Source: Thermotoga sp.
GTDB lineage: Bacteria; Thermotogota; Thermotogae; Mesoaciditogales; Mesoaciditogaceae
Assembly: GCA_020722015.1 (NCBI GenBank)
Contig: DYLQ01000013.1
Location: forward strand, 1-43,744
DNA: 43,744 bases
Direction of reading: 5' to 3'
In this document: one piece after another, positions 16,169-24,847 of the stretch
How the letters are laid out: every line of letters begins with the position of its first letter
How positions within the stretch are numbered: the stretch's first letter is position 1
The notes under the pieces: model-generated
What the model was told of the DNA's origin: nothing
Databases searched by the model: none
Seen by the model: the letters and a program-made list of their open reading frames with translations, nothing else
Position numbers and translations under genes: made by a program

Positions 16169-18850
16169 TCAACGCTTTTTCGGAACTTGAACGGTGAATG
16201 TTGTTCCATTTTTTGCATCACTTTTAACACTCATCTTGCCGTAATGTTCATCTTCGATTATCTTTCTGCATATGGCAAGGCCCAGACCGGTTCCATATGT
16301 CTTTGTAGTGTAAAATGGCTGAAAGATCTTTTCCACCTTATCAGGTGGTATAGGAATACCGTTGTTCCAAACATCAACATAGATGTAATTATCATCGGAA
16401 TAAACTTTTACCTTTATAATGCCACTGCCTGTCATCGCTTCAAAAGCATTCTGAACAAGGTTTATTATGACTTCCTTGAAATGATCGGGATCGATCTTTA
16501 TACATGGGTTTTTTTCATCCTTTTCGAATTCTATTTTAACACCCTCAAGTTCAAACTTTTCAAAATATGTATCAACTACATCTCTAACAATTTGGTTTAA
16601 ACATGATAGAACTAAATCAACGTGTTTCTCATTGCGACTGAATTCAAGAGTTTGATTTACCATGGTTTCGAGCCTTTTAACTTCACCTAAAATTATATCT
16701 ACGTACTTGGACATTTTTTCGTCATTTGTCATCTTCTTTACTCTTTGAGCAAAGCCACCTATGGCAGAAAGAGGGTTTCTTATCTCATGGGCTATTTTTG
16801 CAGACATTTCTCCCAATACGGCAAGTCTTTCTCTGTTTCTCAACTCAATTTCAAGCATATGTCTATGAGTTACATCTTCGAACATCGCTATATATCCCGT
16901 TATGGCATCCACATTTTGTTCTTTGAGCGGAGAAAAGATCATGTTCAGGAAAAATTCTTTCCCTCCGAATTTTAAATTGTAATCCATAAGACTTATCGTT
17001 TCTTTTGCATCGTAAACTTTCTGTGCAACGGTCAAAATGTCTGTGAATTCAGGTCCAAGGATGTTTATATCCGAATTTATCATATTTGATTTTTGGAACC
17101 CAAAGAGTTCTGCACTTTTCTTGTTCCATTCGAGTATTATGTTTTCTCTGTTAACGACCATTATGGCCACATCCAAATTTTCAAGTATGTTTTGGAGAAA
17201 GTCTTTGAAGTATTCTGCTGAACTTCTTTGCTTTTCAAGATTTATTGTTTTGTCAACAAGCTCGGCATAACTTTTCAAAGATTCTATCGTCAAACCAACA
17301 CTCTCAGAGAAAATTCCAAGCATGTCTATCATATCGTCCGTTATAGGCATGTTTATATATTTGTTATCGAGTATTATGGCACCATAAACATCTCGTCTTC
17401 CGACAAGGGGAATGCAAACGAACTCTTTAACTCCAAGCAGTTCCAGCAATTCTGAAAATTCTTCTCCCCTTTGAGCTGCCAACATAGGTGTTACATGAAC
17501 GATCCTTGATCTGTTTATGACACGATCGAAGATGTAGTCTCCCATGTAGGAGAATACTTTTCCTTTGGCGTAAGATGTTAATCCGTTTGAAAGGTCAACC
17601 CTTAATGCCTCTTCTTGCAAATAATGGGCAAAATCCGCATATTTTTCTTCATCTGCTTTTGCGCTTTCCCAAGCAGAGGGAACTTCTTTTTCAGAGGTAG
17701 GACCAAGCCATTCTTTTGCAACGAGTGCTCTTGATGCTTCATCTTTTTCAAGTAAAAGGGCTCTGTTGAATTTAAAACCAGAATCGGATGTTAAACCTAT
17801 CAGAACTATCTTGTAAACGTTTTTCATATCCTGCGTATGCCGCAAAGCTTGCAAAATCTTTTGAAGTGCGTTGAGAAGTCTTACCTGTTCTTTCTGGTAT
17901 TTTATATAATCTTCACTTTGCTTTTGAATTGTTTTAAGATCTTCATTTTCTTTTTCAAGTTTTGTGTAAAGTTCGATCTGGGTTATGGCCATTTTCAAGC
18001 GATTTGCAATGGACACGAGTAATGACAGATCGAATTCATCAAAATGTCTGTATGTTCTGTAAAAATCCGTATTTTTTCGATTCATAAGCATCATAACGCC
18101 TATGAGTTGATCACCTCTGATTATCGGCACACCAATGGTTGATTTAACCTGAAAAGAAAAGATATCTAAGGTTGCCCTCGGATCTATTTTTGAAGACGTT
18201 GAAAGCAAAGGCTCTTTGCTTTGAGCTATCCAACCAACCATTCCGTATCCTACTTCAATCCTTCTTTTCAGAATTTCTTCCTCTGAAATTCCCGACGCGT
18301 ATGAAAGAATGAGTTCTTTGTCTCCTATAAGCCATATCGTACCTCTTTCTGCATTTGATACTTCGACTGCAAAATCAAGTGTTTTTTTGTACAATTCATC
18401 GATATTCGTGTTGACCGATCCTATTTCGTTATCGAGTCTTTCCATCGCTACAAATTTGGACATCGTGGCACGATTATTTTCATCTTCAAGTAATATCTTG
18501 AGTAAAGTTGCTATCTGAAGGCATTGAACAGGATCAAGTTTTTTGTCGGCATCAAGGCCTATAAGTCCTATGAGTTTATCTTTATATCTTATTGGAACTG
18601 CCAATTTACCGTTGTATTCAAAAGGAGATGAGAGTTCTGACTTCAAAGTGTCGATCTTTATCTTGTATTCTTCGGGTTTGAGGGTGGCTGAGGAAAACAT
18701 CAACCTCAATTGTTTGTGTTCTTCTTCATAAATGTAAAGGCAAACAAACTCCGATCCGGACATGTCTCGGATCAGATTCGACATTGTTTTTAAGCGATCC
18801 TCAAAATTGTTTTGATTGAAAATTTCGATAATTCTTTCAAAATTTGTCAT
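16169..18850 (-). CDS. Soluble sensor histidine kinase with GAF and PAS domains
   Basis: No membrane segment is seen in the 893 residues. Order of domains: GAF-like about 15-125, GAF about 145-292 (TIWLIGDK, GWIAQS, STIGVPI), coiled coil about 293-340, a further GAF-like region about 340-525, PAS about 555-665, HisKA with phosphoacceptor His688 in AHEIRNPLSA, and HATPase_c (NLVQNAFEA, NNGIPI, GTGLGLAI). It therefore senses a cytoplasmic signal. The ATG at 18850 follows AGAGG and overlaps the Mut7-C gene by 14 bases. It is expected to phosphorylate the receiver encoded next. Confidence 0.9.
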   Translation of the reverse strand: MTNFERIIEIFNQNNFEDRLKTMSNLIRDMSGSEFVCLYIYEEEHKQLRLMFSSATLKPEEYKIKIDTLKSELSSPFEYNGKLAVPIRYKDKLIGLIGLDADKKLDPVQCLQIATLLKILLEDENNRATMSKFVAMERLDNEIGSVNTNIDELYKKTLDFAVEVSNAERGTIWLIGDKELILSYASGISEEEILKRRIEVGYGMVGWIAQSKEPLLSTSSKIDPRATLDIFSFQVKSTIGVPIIRGDQLIGVMMLMNRKNTDFYRTYRHFDEFDLSLLVSIANRLKMAITQIELYTKLEKENEDLKTIQKQSEDYIKYQKEQVRLLNALQKILQALRHTQDMKNVYKIVLIGLTSDSGFKFNRALLLEKDEASRALVAKEWLGPTSEKEVPSAWESAKADEEKYADFAHYLQEEALRVDLSNGLTSYAKGKVFSYMGDYIFDRVINRSRIVHVTPMLAAQRGEEFSELLELLGVKEFVCIPLVGRRDVYGAIILDNKYINMPITDDMIDMLGIFSESVGLTIESLKSYAELVDKTINLEKQRSSAEYFKDFLQNILENLDVAIMVVNRENIILEWNKKSAELFGFQKSNMINSDINILGPEFTDILTVAQKVYDAKETISLMDYNLKFGGKEFFLNMIFSPLKEQNVDAITGYIAMFEDVTHRHMLEIELRNRERLAVLGEMSAKIAHEIRNPLSAIGGFAQRVKKMTNDEKMSKYVDIILGEVKRLETMVNQTLEFSRNEKHVDLVLSCLNQIVRDVVDTYFEKFELEGVKIEFEKDEKNPCIKIDPDHFKEVIINLVQNAFEAMTGSGIIKVKVYSDDNYIYVDVWNNGIPIPPDKVEKIFQPFYTTKTYGTGLGLAICRKIIEDEHYGKMSVKSDAKNGTTFTVQVPKKR

Positions 18851-19271
18851 TGAAAACCTCTTTGAAATCATTGATTATTCTCTCAACATGAGTTCCCATC
18901 CAGTAAATTCTTCCGCAATTCGGGCACTTTTTAAAGTGGTCTGTCGAGAGAAAAACTCTTTCAGGGATGATATTTCTGACCTCTTCTGGATTTGCATCTA
19001 TAAGCATGGAATTACATTCAACGCATCTTGTAAATGGCTTCATTTCTTTAGAGATCGAATATCTTGACTCAAGTTCTTTGAGCTGATTTTTCCAGTTGTC
19101 TGAAAATATAAGAAAAGATTCTCCCGTGTATTTTTCCCATCTTTCTCTCGATCTCGTCAGAAAAATCCTGCCAGATTCGGATATGCCACTCCATGGTTTT
19201 GCGTCAAAACCCAGTAAACGGAGTTTTTTCATGAGCTTTCCTATGGTATCATCACATAAGAAGTTTTTCAT
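18837..19271 (-). CDS. Mut7-C RNase domain protein (COG1656)
   Basis: The 144-residue protein has the Mut7-C layout: a PIN-like N-terminal part beginning FLCDDTIGKLMKKLRLLGFD, and a C-terminal zinc ribbon with CVEC and CPNCGRIYWMGTH. The domain is related to eukaryotic Mut-7 C-termini and is predicted to act on RNA; biochemical function in bacteria is little known. It begins the nine-gene minus-strand run. The -10 box ends only six bases from the ATG, so its mRNA may be leaderless. Confidence 0.87.
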   Translation of the reverse strand: MKNFLCDDTIGKLMKKLRLLGFDAKPWSGISESGRIFLTRSRERWEKYTGESFLIFSDNWKNQLKELESRYSISKEMKPFTRCVECNSMLIDANPEEVRNIIPERVFLSTDHFKKCPNCGRIYWMGTHVERIINDFKEVFNDKF

Positions 19272-19277
19272 ACTAAA

Positions 19278-19286
19278 ATTATAACA
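19278..19286 (-). promoter_or_regulatory. Extended -10 promoter of the nine-gene run (possibly leaderless)
   Basis: The minus strand reads TGTTATAAT, an extended -10 with no recognisable -35. After TATAAT only TTTAGT separates it from the ATG at 19271, so transcription would begin at or beside the start codon. The same nine bases occur at 23083 and 34575. Confidence 0.6.
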
Positions 19287-19301
19287 TCAGAGGTGATGAT
19301 T

Positions 19302-20261
19302 TTGATAACGGCTCTTTCACCAATGGCCGGTGTAACAGACAGAAGTTTCAGAAAATTATGCGTTTCGATGGGCGCAGATTTAGCTTTTACGGAAATGATA
19401 AGCGTAAACGGGCTCATAAGAAAGAATAGAAAAACGATTGCCATGCTTCCAGAAATGGAAGATAAGACAGTGGTTCAATTATTTGGCAAAGAACCGGATA
19501 TTTTTTACAAGGCAACTGAACTTGTCAAAGATAAATCGCTTTGGATAGATGTGAATGCTGCCTGCCCTGTTCAGAAGGTCACAAAACGCGGATATGGAGC
19601 GAGTTTGATGAGAAATCCGTCACTTTTGAAAGATATAGTCAAGGCCGTTGCCTCAACCGGAATGAAGGTTTCCGTTAAAATTAGGATTGGGTGGGAAGAT
19701 CAAAAGAATTTTTTGGATGTGGCGAAGGTAGTGGAAGATGGCGGGGCATTTTTGATTACAATTCACGGAAGAACAGTTGAACAACTGTATGCTGGGAAGG
19801 CAGATTGGATGCCTGCAAAGATCTTGAAAGAAAAACTGAAAATAAAAGTCGGTGTATCCGGCGATATTTTTACACCAAATGATGTTGTGAATGCTTACAG
19901 AGAAACCAACGCTGATTACATTTTTATTGCCAGAGGTGCGATTGGGAATCCATGGATTTTCAAACAATCGAAAGATTTATTTGAAAAGGGAAAATTTTCA
20001 TATCCATCTTTTGAGGAAAAAAGAGATATAATAAAGAGACATCTTGAAATGGAGATGGTAGAACACGATTTTCGTGGTATAATGATATTCAGAAAGTTTT
20101 TTGTAAGATATATGAGAAATCTTCCCGGTTCTCATGAATTAAAAGAAAAAATGATGAAAATAACAGATCAAAATGAATTAAATGATCTTTTAGATTCTTA
20201 TTTTGGCAAGCTTATCTCTTGCGAACAAGGAGGCGTTGAAGGTGGAAACATTGAAGGTTAG
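19302..20261 (+). CDS. dus: tRNA-dihydrouridine synthase
   Basis: The 319-residue FMN enzyme has SPMAGVTDRSFR at the N-terminus, VQLFGKEP, the catalytic Cys in NAACPVQKV (about residue 88), SVKIRIGW, TIHGRT and IARGAIGNPW. It reduces uridines in tRNA. I chose TTG at 19302, 8 bases after CAGAGG; the GTG at 19293 and ATG at 19296 fall on or next to that site. The start codon lies only 30 bases from the divergent Mut7-C gene. Its end overlaps spoVS by 20 bases in another frame. Confidence 0.93.
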   Translation: MITALSPMAGVTDRSFRKLCVSMGADLAFTEMISVNGLIRKNRKTIAMLPEMEDKTVVQLFGKEPDIFYKATELVKDKSLWIDVNAACPVQKVTKRGYGASLMRNPSLLKDIVKAVASTGMKVSVKIRIGWEDQKNFLDVAKVVEDGGAFLITIHGRTVEQLYAGKADWMPAKILKEKLKIKVGVSGDIFTPNDVVNAYRETNADYIFIARGAIGNPWIFKQSKDLFEKGKFSYPSFEEKRDIIKRHLEMEMVEHDFRGIMIFRKFFVRYMRNLPGSHELKEKMMKITDQNELNDLLDSYFGKLISCEQGGVEGGNIEG

Positions 20262-20550
20262 TTCCAAATCAAATCCTAATTCAGTTGCAGGTGCTATTGC
20301 AGGTGCACTTGGTAAGGAAAACACGGTTGAGATTCAAGCCATAGGTGCTGGTGCCGTAAATCAAGCGGTTAAAGCCATAGCAGTTGCGAGAAGGTTTATC
20401 AACGAGAATGGGAAGGATATTGGCATGATACCCGGTTTTGTGGAAATTGAAATAGGAGGAGAAAAAAGAACAGGGATATCGATGAAAATATTCATAACTG
20501 GACCATTCCAGAAGGAAAAGAGCGATCAACAAGCAAGTTCAAATGTGTGA
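20242..20550 (+). CDS. spoVS: Stage V sporulation protein S homologue
   Basis: The protein begins METLKVSSKSNPNSVAGAIA and contains EIQAIGAGAVNQAVKA, matching SpoVS almost throughout. With 102 residues it is a little longer than the usual 86, with an extra polar tail. SpoVS is a small Alba-like protein, best known from Bacillus sporulation but also found in non-sporing Thermotogae and Thermus. The GTG at 20242 is set by AAGGAGG at 20227-20233. The ribosome site lies inside dus, so the genes are tightly linked. A terminator follows. Confidence 0.95.
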   Translation: METLKVSSKSNPNSVAGAIAGALGKENTVEIQAIGAGAVNQAVKAIAVARRFINENGKDIGMIPGFVEIEIGGEKRTGISMKIFITGPFQKEKSDQQASSNV

Positions 20551-20581
20551 TCGTGAGGGAAATAAAAGATGAATGTCAAAG

Positions 20582-20609
20582 TGCGCTGAGGATGTGGATC
20601 TTCAGCGCA
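20582..20609 (+). terminator. Terminator after spoVS
   Basis: TGCGCTGA and TCAGCGCA form a perfect 8-bp stem; GAT and ATC can pair within the loop. TCATTTTTA follows. It separates dus-spoVS from the DUF1385 gene. Confidence 0.75.
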
Positions 20610-20646
20610 TCATTTTTAAAATCAGAAAGTTAAGGAGGTTGAAGCG

Positions 20647-21591
20647 TTGGAAAATAAAAATAAACTCAGTGTCGGAGGACAGGCTGTGATAGAGGGAGTT
20701 ATGATGAAGGGAATCAAAACTGTTGTTGCGGTCAGAAAAAAAGATGGAACAATAGCCGTTTCAGATTACGGACAAATGGTTAGGCCAAGTGGATGGAAAG
20801 GATGGCCATTCATTCGTGGGTCTTTTGTCCTTTACGATTCTCTTGTGAGCGGCATAAAAGCATTGAATCTTTCTGCAAACATATCCGGGGACGAAAATTC
20901 CCAATTAACCACGAAGGATATATTCTTTGCCCTTTTAGTTGCATTTGGAATGGCAATAGGACTTTTTTCTGTGCTTCCTGTCCTTATAACGTCAATTTTT
21001 GCACCGCTAAGACAAAATGGATTTTGGTTTGCGCTTGTTGAAGGTGGAATAAGGACAATCATATTTTTACTTTACATATGGATAATAGCCATGTTTCCTG
21101 ACATAAAAAGGGTATTTCAATATCATGGAGCAGAACATAAGTCCGTCTTTACGTATGAAGCTGGAGAAGCACTTACGGTTGAAAATGCTCGTAAATATTC
21201 CACACTTCACCCAAGATGTGGGACAAGTTTTCTGATGATAACCATGATAGCCGCTATAATCGTTTTTAGCATCCTGGGTGGAATCGATCCCACGATGAAC
21301 ATATGGTGGAAAATCGTATCAAGAATAGTGCTAATACCTGTTGTTGCTGGCCTTGCATACGAATTTCAAAGAATAACGGCAAAACATCTTGATAACATTT
21401 TTTTCAGAGCGCTTGCCAAACCAGGATTGTGGCTTCAAAAGTTCACAACGAAAGAACCTGACGATGCTCAGCTTGAGGTTGGTCTTGCTGCATTGAAAGC
21501 ATCCTTAAATGAAGCAATCGAAAATGTTGAAGTTAAACAACCTACTATGGGCGAAGTCTTAAGCAGTCAAAAAAATTCTTTAAATTCATGA
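20647..21591 (+). CDS. DUF1385 membrane protein (YqhQ family)
   Basis: The 314-residue protein shows the family hallmarks: SVGGQAVIEGVMMKG near the start and FQYHGAEHKSVFTYEAGE with TLHPRCGTSFL in the middle. Membrane segments lie at about 92-118, 126-153, 197-216 and 225-245. The function of DUF1385 is unknown; the conserved His, Glu and Cys suggest a metal site or enzyme. The TTG at 20647 is 8 bases after AAGGAGG. Its 3' end faces gdhA across a shared terminator. Confidence 0.9.
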   Translation: MENKNKLSVGGQAVIEGVMMKGIKTVVAVRKKDGTIAVSDYGQMVRPSGWKGWPFIRGSFVLYDSLVSGIKALNLSANISGDENSQLTTKDIFFALLVAFGMAIGLFSVLPVLITSIFAPLRQNGFWFALVEGGIRTIIFLLYIWIIAMFPDIKRVFQYHGAEHKSVFTYEAGEALTVENARKYSTLHPRCGTSFLMITMIAAIIVFSILGGIDPTMNIWWKIVSRIVLIPVVAGLAYEFQRITAKHLDNIFFRALAKPGLWLQKFTTKEPDDAQLEVGLAALKASLNEAIENVEVKQPTMGEVLSSQKNSLNS

Positions 21592-21605
21592 ACAGAAACG
21601 AGAAG

Positions 21606-21627
21606 ACTCCCCATTTCAATGGGGAGT
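21606..21627. terminator. Bidirectional terminator between DUF1385 and gdhA
   Basis: ACTCCCCAT and ATGGGGAGT form a perfect 9-bp stem around TTCA. T-runs are weak on both sides, but the position between two convergent genes fits. Confidence 0.7.
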
Positions 21628-21638
21628 AGTTCACAATT

Positions 21639-22883
21639 TCATGGGTATATGCCTCTCTTTTTAATTCCAAAGGCTATTCTTTGGGTTGCAAGTATGTAAG
21701 CTGCTGTTCTCATATCAGTCGAATATTGTTCCTTTATATCCCATATTTCGTTGAAAGACTTTTCGATCATTTCTTCAAGTGTGGCATTTACCTGCTCTTT
21801 TTTCCAAAAGAAAGATTGAAGATCCTGAACCCACTCAAAATATGAAACTGTGACTCCGCCGGCATTTGCAAGTATATCCGGTACAACTAAGATATCTTTT
21901 CCTCTCAGAAGTTCATCTGCTGTATCGGTAATAGGACCATTTGCTCCTTCTACTATTATTTGCGCTTTCATTTTTTTTGCCGTTTCATCTGTTATTGAGT
22001 TTTCAAGTGCTGCCGGAATGAAAACATCTACATCCAGTGTTTTCAATTCAACGTCGTTTATAGCTTCAGAATTTGGATAACCAGAAAGTGTTCCATGCGT
22101 TTTTTTGTAATTAATGACGTCCTCAATGTTAAAACCACTTGAATTGTATATTCCGCCTTTGCTGTCACTCAGAGCGACGATTTTTGCATCTTTTTCTTTA
22201 GAAAGTATCAAAGCGGAATATTGTCCAACATTTCCAAACCCTTCTATGGCGATCTTCACATCTGATACTTTCCGCTTTCTTTTTTGAATGGCAAGTTCTG
22301 TTACCTTTGCCACACCTCTTCCCGTTGCTTCTGTTCTTCCCTCTGATCCACCAAGGCCTATTGGTTTTCCGGTGACAACCTCAAGCACAGAATATCCAAC
22401 GTTCATCGAATAAGTATCCATATACCATGACATGGTGTCGGAATTTGTGTTGACATCCGGTGCCGGTATGTCGCGATCTGGTCCAACTATAACGGAAATT
22501 TCCGAAAAGTATCTTCTTGAAATTCTCTCTATCTCTTTTTGAGAATATTTTTTAGGATCAAGTCTTATTCCGCCTTTTCCACCTCCGTAAGGTAGACCCA
22601 TAACGGCACATTTGAAAGACATCCAAAATGCAAGAGTTTTAACTTCATCAAGGTTTACATTGGGGTGATACCTTACACCTCCCTTGGCCGGACCAAGAGT
22701 AACGTTGTGCTGTACTCTGTAACCCGTGAAAATTTCAACGGAGTTGTCATCCATCATGACTGGAAATTCCACTATCAGTTGACGTTTCGGATGTTCAAGA
22801 ATTTTCTGCACATTCGGATCCAGATTCATAATGACTGCTGCCTTACGAAATTTTCTCAAAGCAGATTGGTAAAGTTCTTCCAT
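21639..22883 (-). CDS. gdhA: Glutamate dehydrogenase
   Basis: The 414-residue protein belongs to the Glu/Leu/Phe/Val dehydrogenase family. It has PAKGGVRYHP, the catalytic Lys103 in PYGGGKGG, PAPDVNTN, a nucleotide-binding GFGNVGQYSA and NAGGVTVSYFEW. These fit hexameric glutamate dehydrogenases of hyperthermophiles, which link 2-oxoglutarate plus ammonia with glutamate. The ATG at 22883 lies 7 bases after AGGAGGT; the track-long frame to 22922 is not needed. TGAC-TTTTT-GTCA at 22909-22921 lies just upstream of the ribosome site and could be regulatory. It is a single-gene unit. Confidence 0.94.
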   Translation of the reverse strand: MEELYQSALRKFRKAAVIMNLDPNVQKILEHPKRQLIVEFPVMMDDNSVEIFTGYRVQHNVTLGPAKGGVRYHPNVNLDEVKTLAFWMSFKCAVMGLPYGGGKGGIRLDPKKYSQKEIERISRRYFSEISVIVGPDRDIPAPDVNTNSDTMSWYMDTYSMNVGYSVLEVVTGKPIGLGGSEGRTEATGRGVAKVTELAIQKRKRKVSDVKIAIEGFGNVGQYSALILSKEKDAKIVALSDSKGGIYNSSGFNIEDVINYKKTHGTLSGYPNSEAINDVELKTLDVDVFIPAALENSITDETAKKMKAQIIVEGANGPITDTADELLRGKDILVVPDILANAGGVTVSYFEWVQDLQSFFWKKEQVNATLEEMIEKSFNEIWDIKEQYSTDMRTAAYILATQRIAFGIKKRGIYP

Positions 22884-23082
22884 TTGAAGTACCTCCTCTC
22901 GAATTTTTTGACTTTTTGTCATATTATTTTATGATACCACCAAACTTATTCATATGCCAAATCTTTAAACCAGATTGTAAATTCAAGCTTAGCAGGTTGC
23001 AAGTGACGAGTGGCTTGCGTCATTCCGTGCTTGAGGTTTACGTCATATCTTGTCTAAAACTGCGCTGTTGATTCAGTATATA

Positions 23083-23091
23083 TGTTATAAT
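23083..23091 (+). promoter_or_regulatory. Extended -10 promoter of the tilS-ftsH run
   Basis: TGTTATAAT at 23083-23091 is a perfect extended -10 with no clear -35 upstream. Transcription would start near 23098, leaving a leader of about 30 bases before the first gene. Confidence 0.6.
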
Positions 23092-23126
23092 AATCTGTAA
23101 GAATCAATTTACAAACAAGGAGGTTT

Positions 23127-23462
23127 ATGACTTTGGAAGTTGAAGAAATTATCAAACAATTGGTTTCATCTGAAAAAAGCGCGAGAGAGATCATAAAAGC
23201 AACAAAGGCCCAATCCAAAGAGATCATTTCGAAGGCCACAGAAGAAGGCGAAATAATGGTTAAAGATAAAATAGCGGAAGCAAACAGAATTGGAAAAGAA
23301 ATGATCGATAAAGCTGAAACAGCCGCTCAGTCTGAGTCGAAGGCCATAATTCAAAAATCCATCTCTGAAGTCAACGATTTAAAGAATAGATATGCGGAAA
23401 TAAGAGAAGAATTTGCATCCGATTTCGTTACGCAGTTTCTCAAATCGAAGGTCAAAAATTGA
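23127..23462 (+). CDS. V/A-type ATPase subunit H-like coiled-coil protein
   Basis: The 111 residues are almost wholly helical and charged (EKSAREIIKATKAQSKEII and so on), with small residues spaced as in the right-handed coiled coil of V/A-ATPase peripheral stalk subunit H (COG2811). No other ATPase subunit is nearby, so its partner is unknown. ATG at 23127 is only 3 bases after AAGGAGG; TTG at 23133 is better spaced (9 bases), giving MEVEEIIKQL. The last codons overlap the tilS start (TTGA). Confidence 0.65.
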   Translation: MTLEVEEIIKQLVSSEKSAREIIKATKAQSKEIISKATEEGEIMVKDKIAEANRIGKEMIDKAETAAQSESKAIIQKSISEVNDLKNRYAEIREEFASDFVTQFLKSKVKN

Positions 23463-24847
23463 AATTAGACGATTTTGAATATAAGCTTTTAAAATTCATA
23501 AAAAAAACATCGATGATAAAAAAAGGAGATCGTGTTATGTTGACGGTCTCAGGAGGGGCTGATTCCGTCGCGATGATGTACGCACTCTCAAAGATAAAAG
23601 GAGATTTAGAAGCGACATTTTTTGTAGCACATCTCAATCATATGATAAGACCTGAGGCTGTTTTAGAAGGAGAGGGCGTTAAAAGAATGGCACGGGATGT
23701 TGGAATGGATTGTTTTGTTGAATCAAGGAACGTGCCTGAATACATTAAAAATCACAAAGGACTTTCTCTTGAAGAAGGAGCAAGAATTGTAAGATATGAG
23801 TTTTTCGAAAAAGTGGCTTCGGATCAAAAGGCTAATAAGATCGCAACCGCTCATCATCTCTCAGATTTAACAGAAAATTTCTTCTTGAGACTTTTCAGGG
23901 GTAGCGGAATAGGTGGCCTCATAGGAATGAGTCCTGTCAATGGCAAATATATAAAGCCTTTTTTGATTTTTGATGAACAAAGCATACGAAAATATGTTAA
24001 GATCAATGGGCTTGAGTTTTTCGAAGACAAGACGAACTTCGATACCAACTATCTTAGAAATAAGATAAGGCATATTTTGATTCCAGAGTTAAAAAGAGAG
24101 TTTTGCGAGAACATAGAAGAATCAGTTCTTAATACATCTCAAATTTTGAGAAAATATCAGGAACATGTTGGTAAAGAAGTGGAATTGTATTTCAACAGCT
24201 CAATTGAAAAAGCAGGAAATATCTGTTTTAACCTTAAAAGTATTGAAAAAGCAGATGATTTGATCCTTTCTGAGCTTTTCAAGATGGTTTTCAAAAAAAT
24301 GAATCTTTCCATATCAAGTCGCAAAATAAATTCATGTATCAGCATGGTTCTCAAAAATGGAGATCATGAGTTGAATCTTGGAAATGGAATATATTTTTCT
24401 AAAAAAGGAGAGGATATCTGTTTCGGATCTAAAAAAGAAAATTTTCCTTTATGGAATGAACATTTAGAACTTTATGTGCCTGGAGAAGTCAAAATAAATG
24501 AATTATCTGTTAAGATATATTCTGATTTGAAAGAAGCGGATATGAGTTTTGGAGACGGTAAAAACAGCGTTACTCTTGAGGCAGAAAATATAAAATTTCC
24601 TTTGGTTGTAAGACCTTTAAGTGATTCTGAGAAAATTGTGCCTTTTGGAATGAAAAAGGAAGTAAAGGTGAAAGATATCTTGAAAAATCATCATGTTTCT
24701 TCTGAATTAAGAAAAATGTTCCCCGTTGTTTCTCAAGTTGATGGAAAGATATTATGGGTCGTTGGAATAACCTTTTCAGATGATTTAAGGGTAACAGGTA
24801 AAACAAAGCGTGTTTTAAGTTTAGTTAAGGAAGGAGGCGTTTTCTGA
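23459..24847 (+). CDS. tilS: tRNA(Ile)-lysidine synthase
   Basis: The 462-residue protein has the PP-loop SGGADS at 31-36, LNHMIRPEA, RIVRYEFFEK, ATAHHLSDLTENFFLRL and a C-terminal substrate-binding domain ending in VGITFSDDLRVT. It makes lysidine at C34 of the CAU-anticodon tRNA-Ile, an essential step for reading AUA. It begins with TTG overlapping the preceding stop and ends sharing one base with the ftsH start (TGATG). The tilS-ftsH order is common in bacteria. Confidence 0.95.
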   Translation: MKLDDFEYKLLKFIKKTSMIKKGDRVMLTVSGGADSVAMMYALSKIKGDLEATFFVAHLNHMIRPEAVLEGEGVKRMARDVGMDCFVESRNVPEYIKNHKGLSLEEGARIVRYEFFEKVASDQKANKIATAHHLSDLTENFFLRLFRGSGIGGLIGMSPVNGKYIKPFLIFDEQSIRKYVKINGLEFFEDKTNFDTNYLRNKIRHILIPELKREFCENIEESVLNTSQILRKYQEHVGKEVELYFNSSIEKAGNICFNLKSIEKADDLILSELFKMVFKKMNLSISSRKINSCISMVLKNGDHELNLGNGIYFSKKGEDICFGSKKENFPLWNEHLELYVPGEVKINELSVKIYSDLKEADMSFGDGKNSVTLEAENIKFPLVVRPLSDSEKIVPFGMKKEVKVKDILKNHHVSSELRKMFPVVSQVDGKILWVVGITFSDDLRVTGKTKRVLSLVKEGGVF

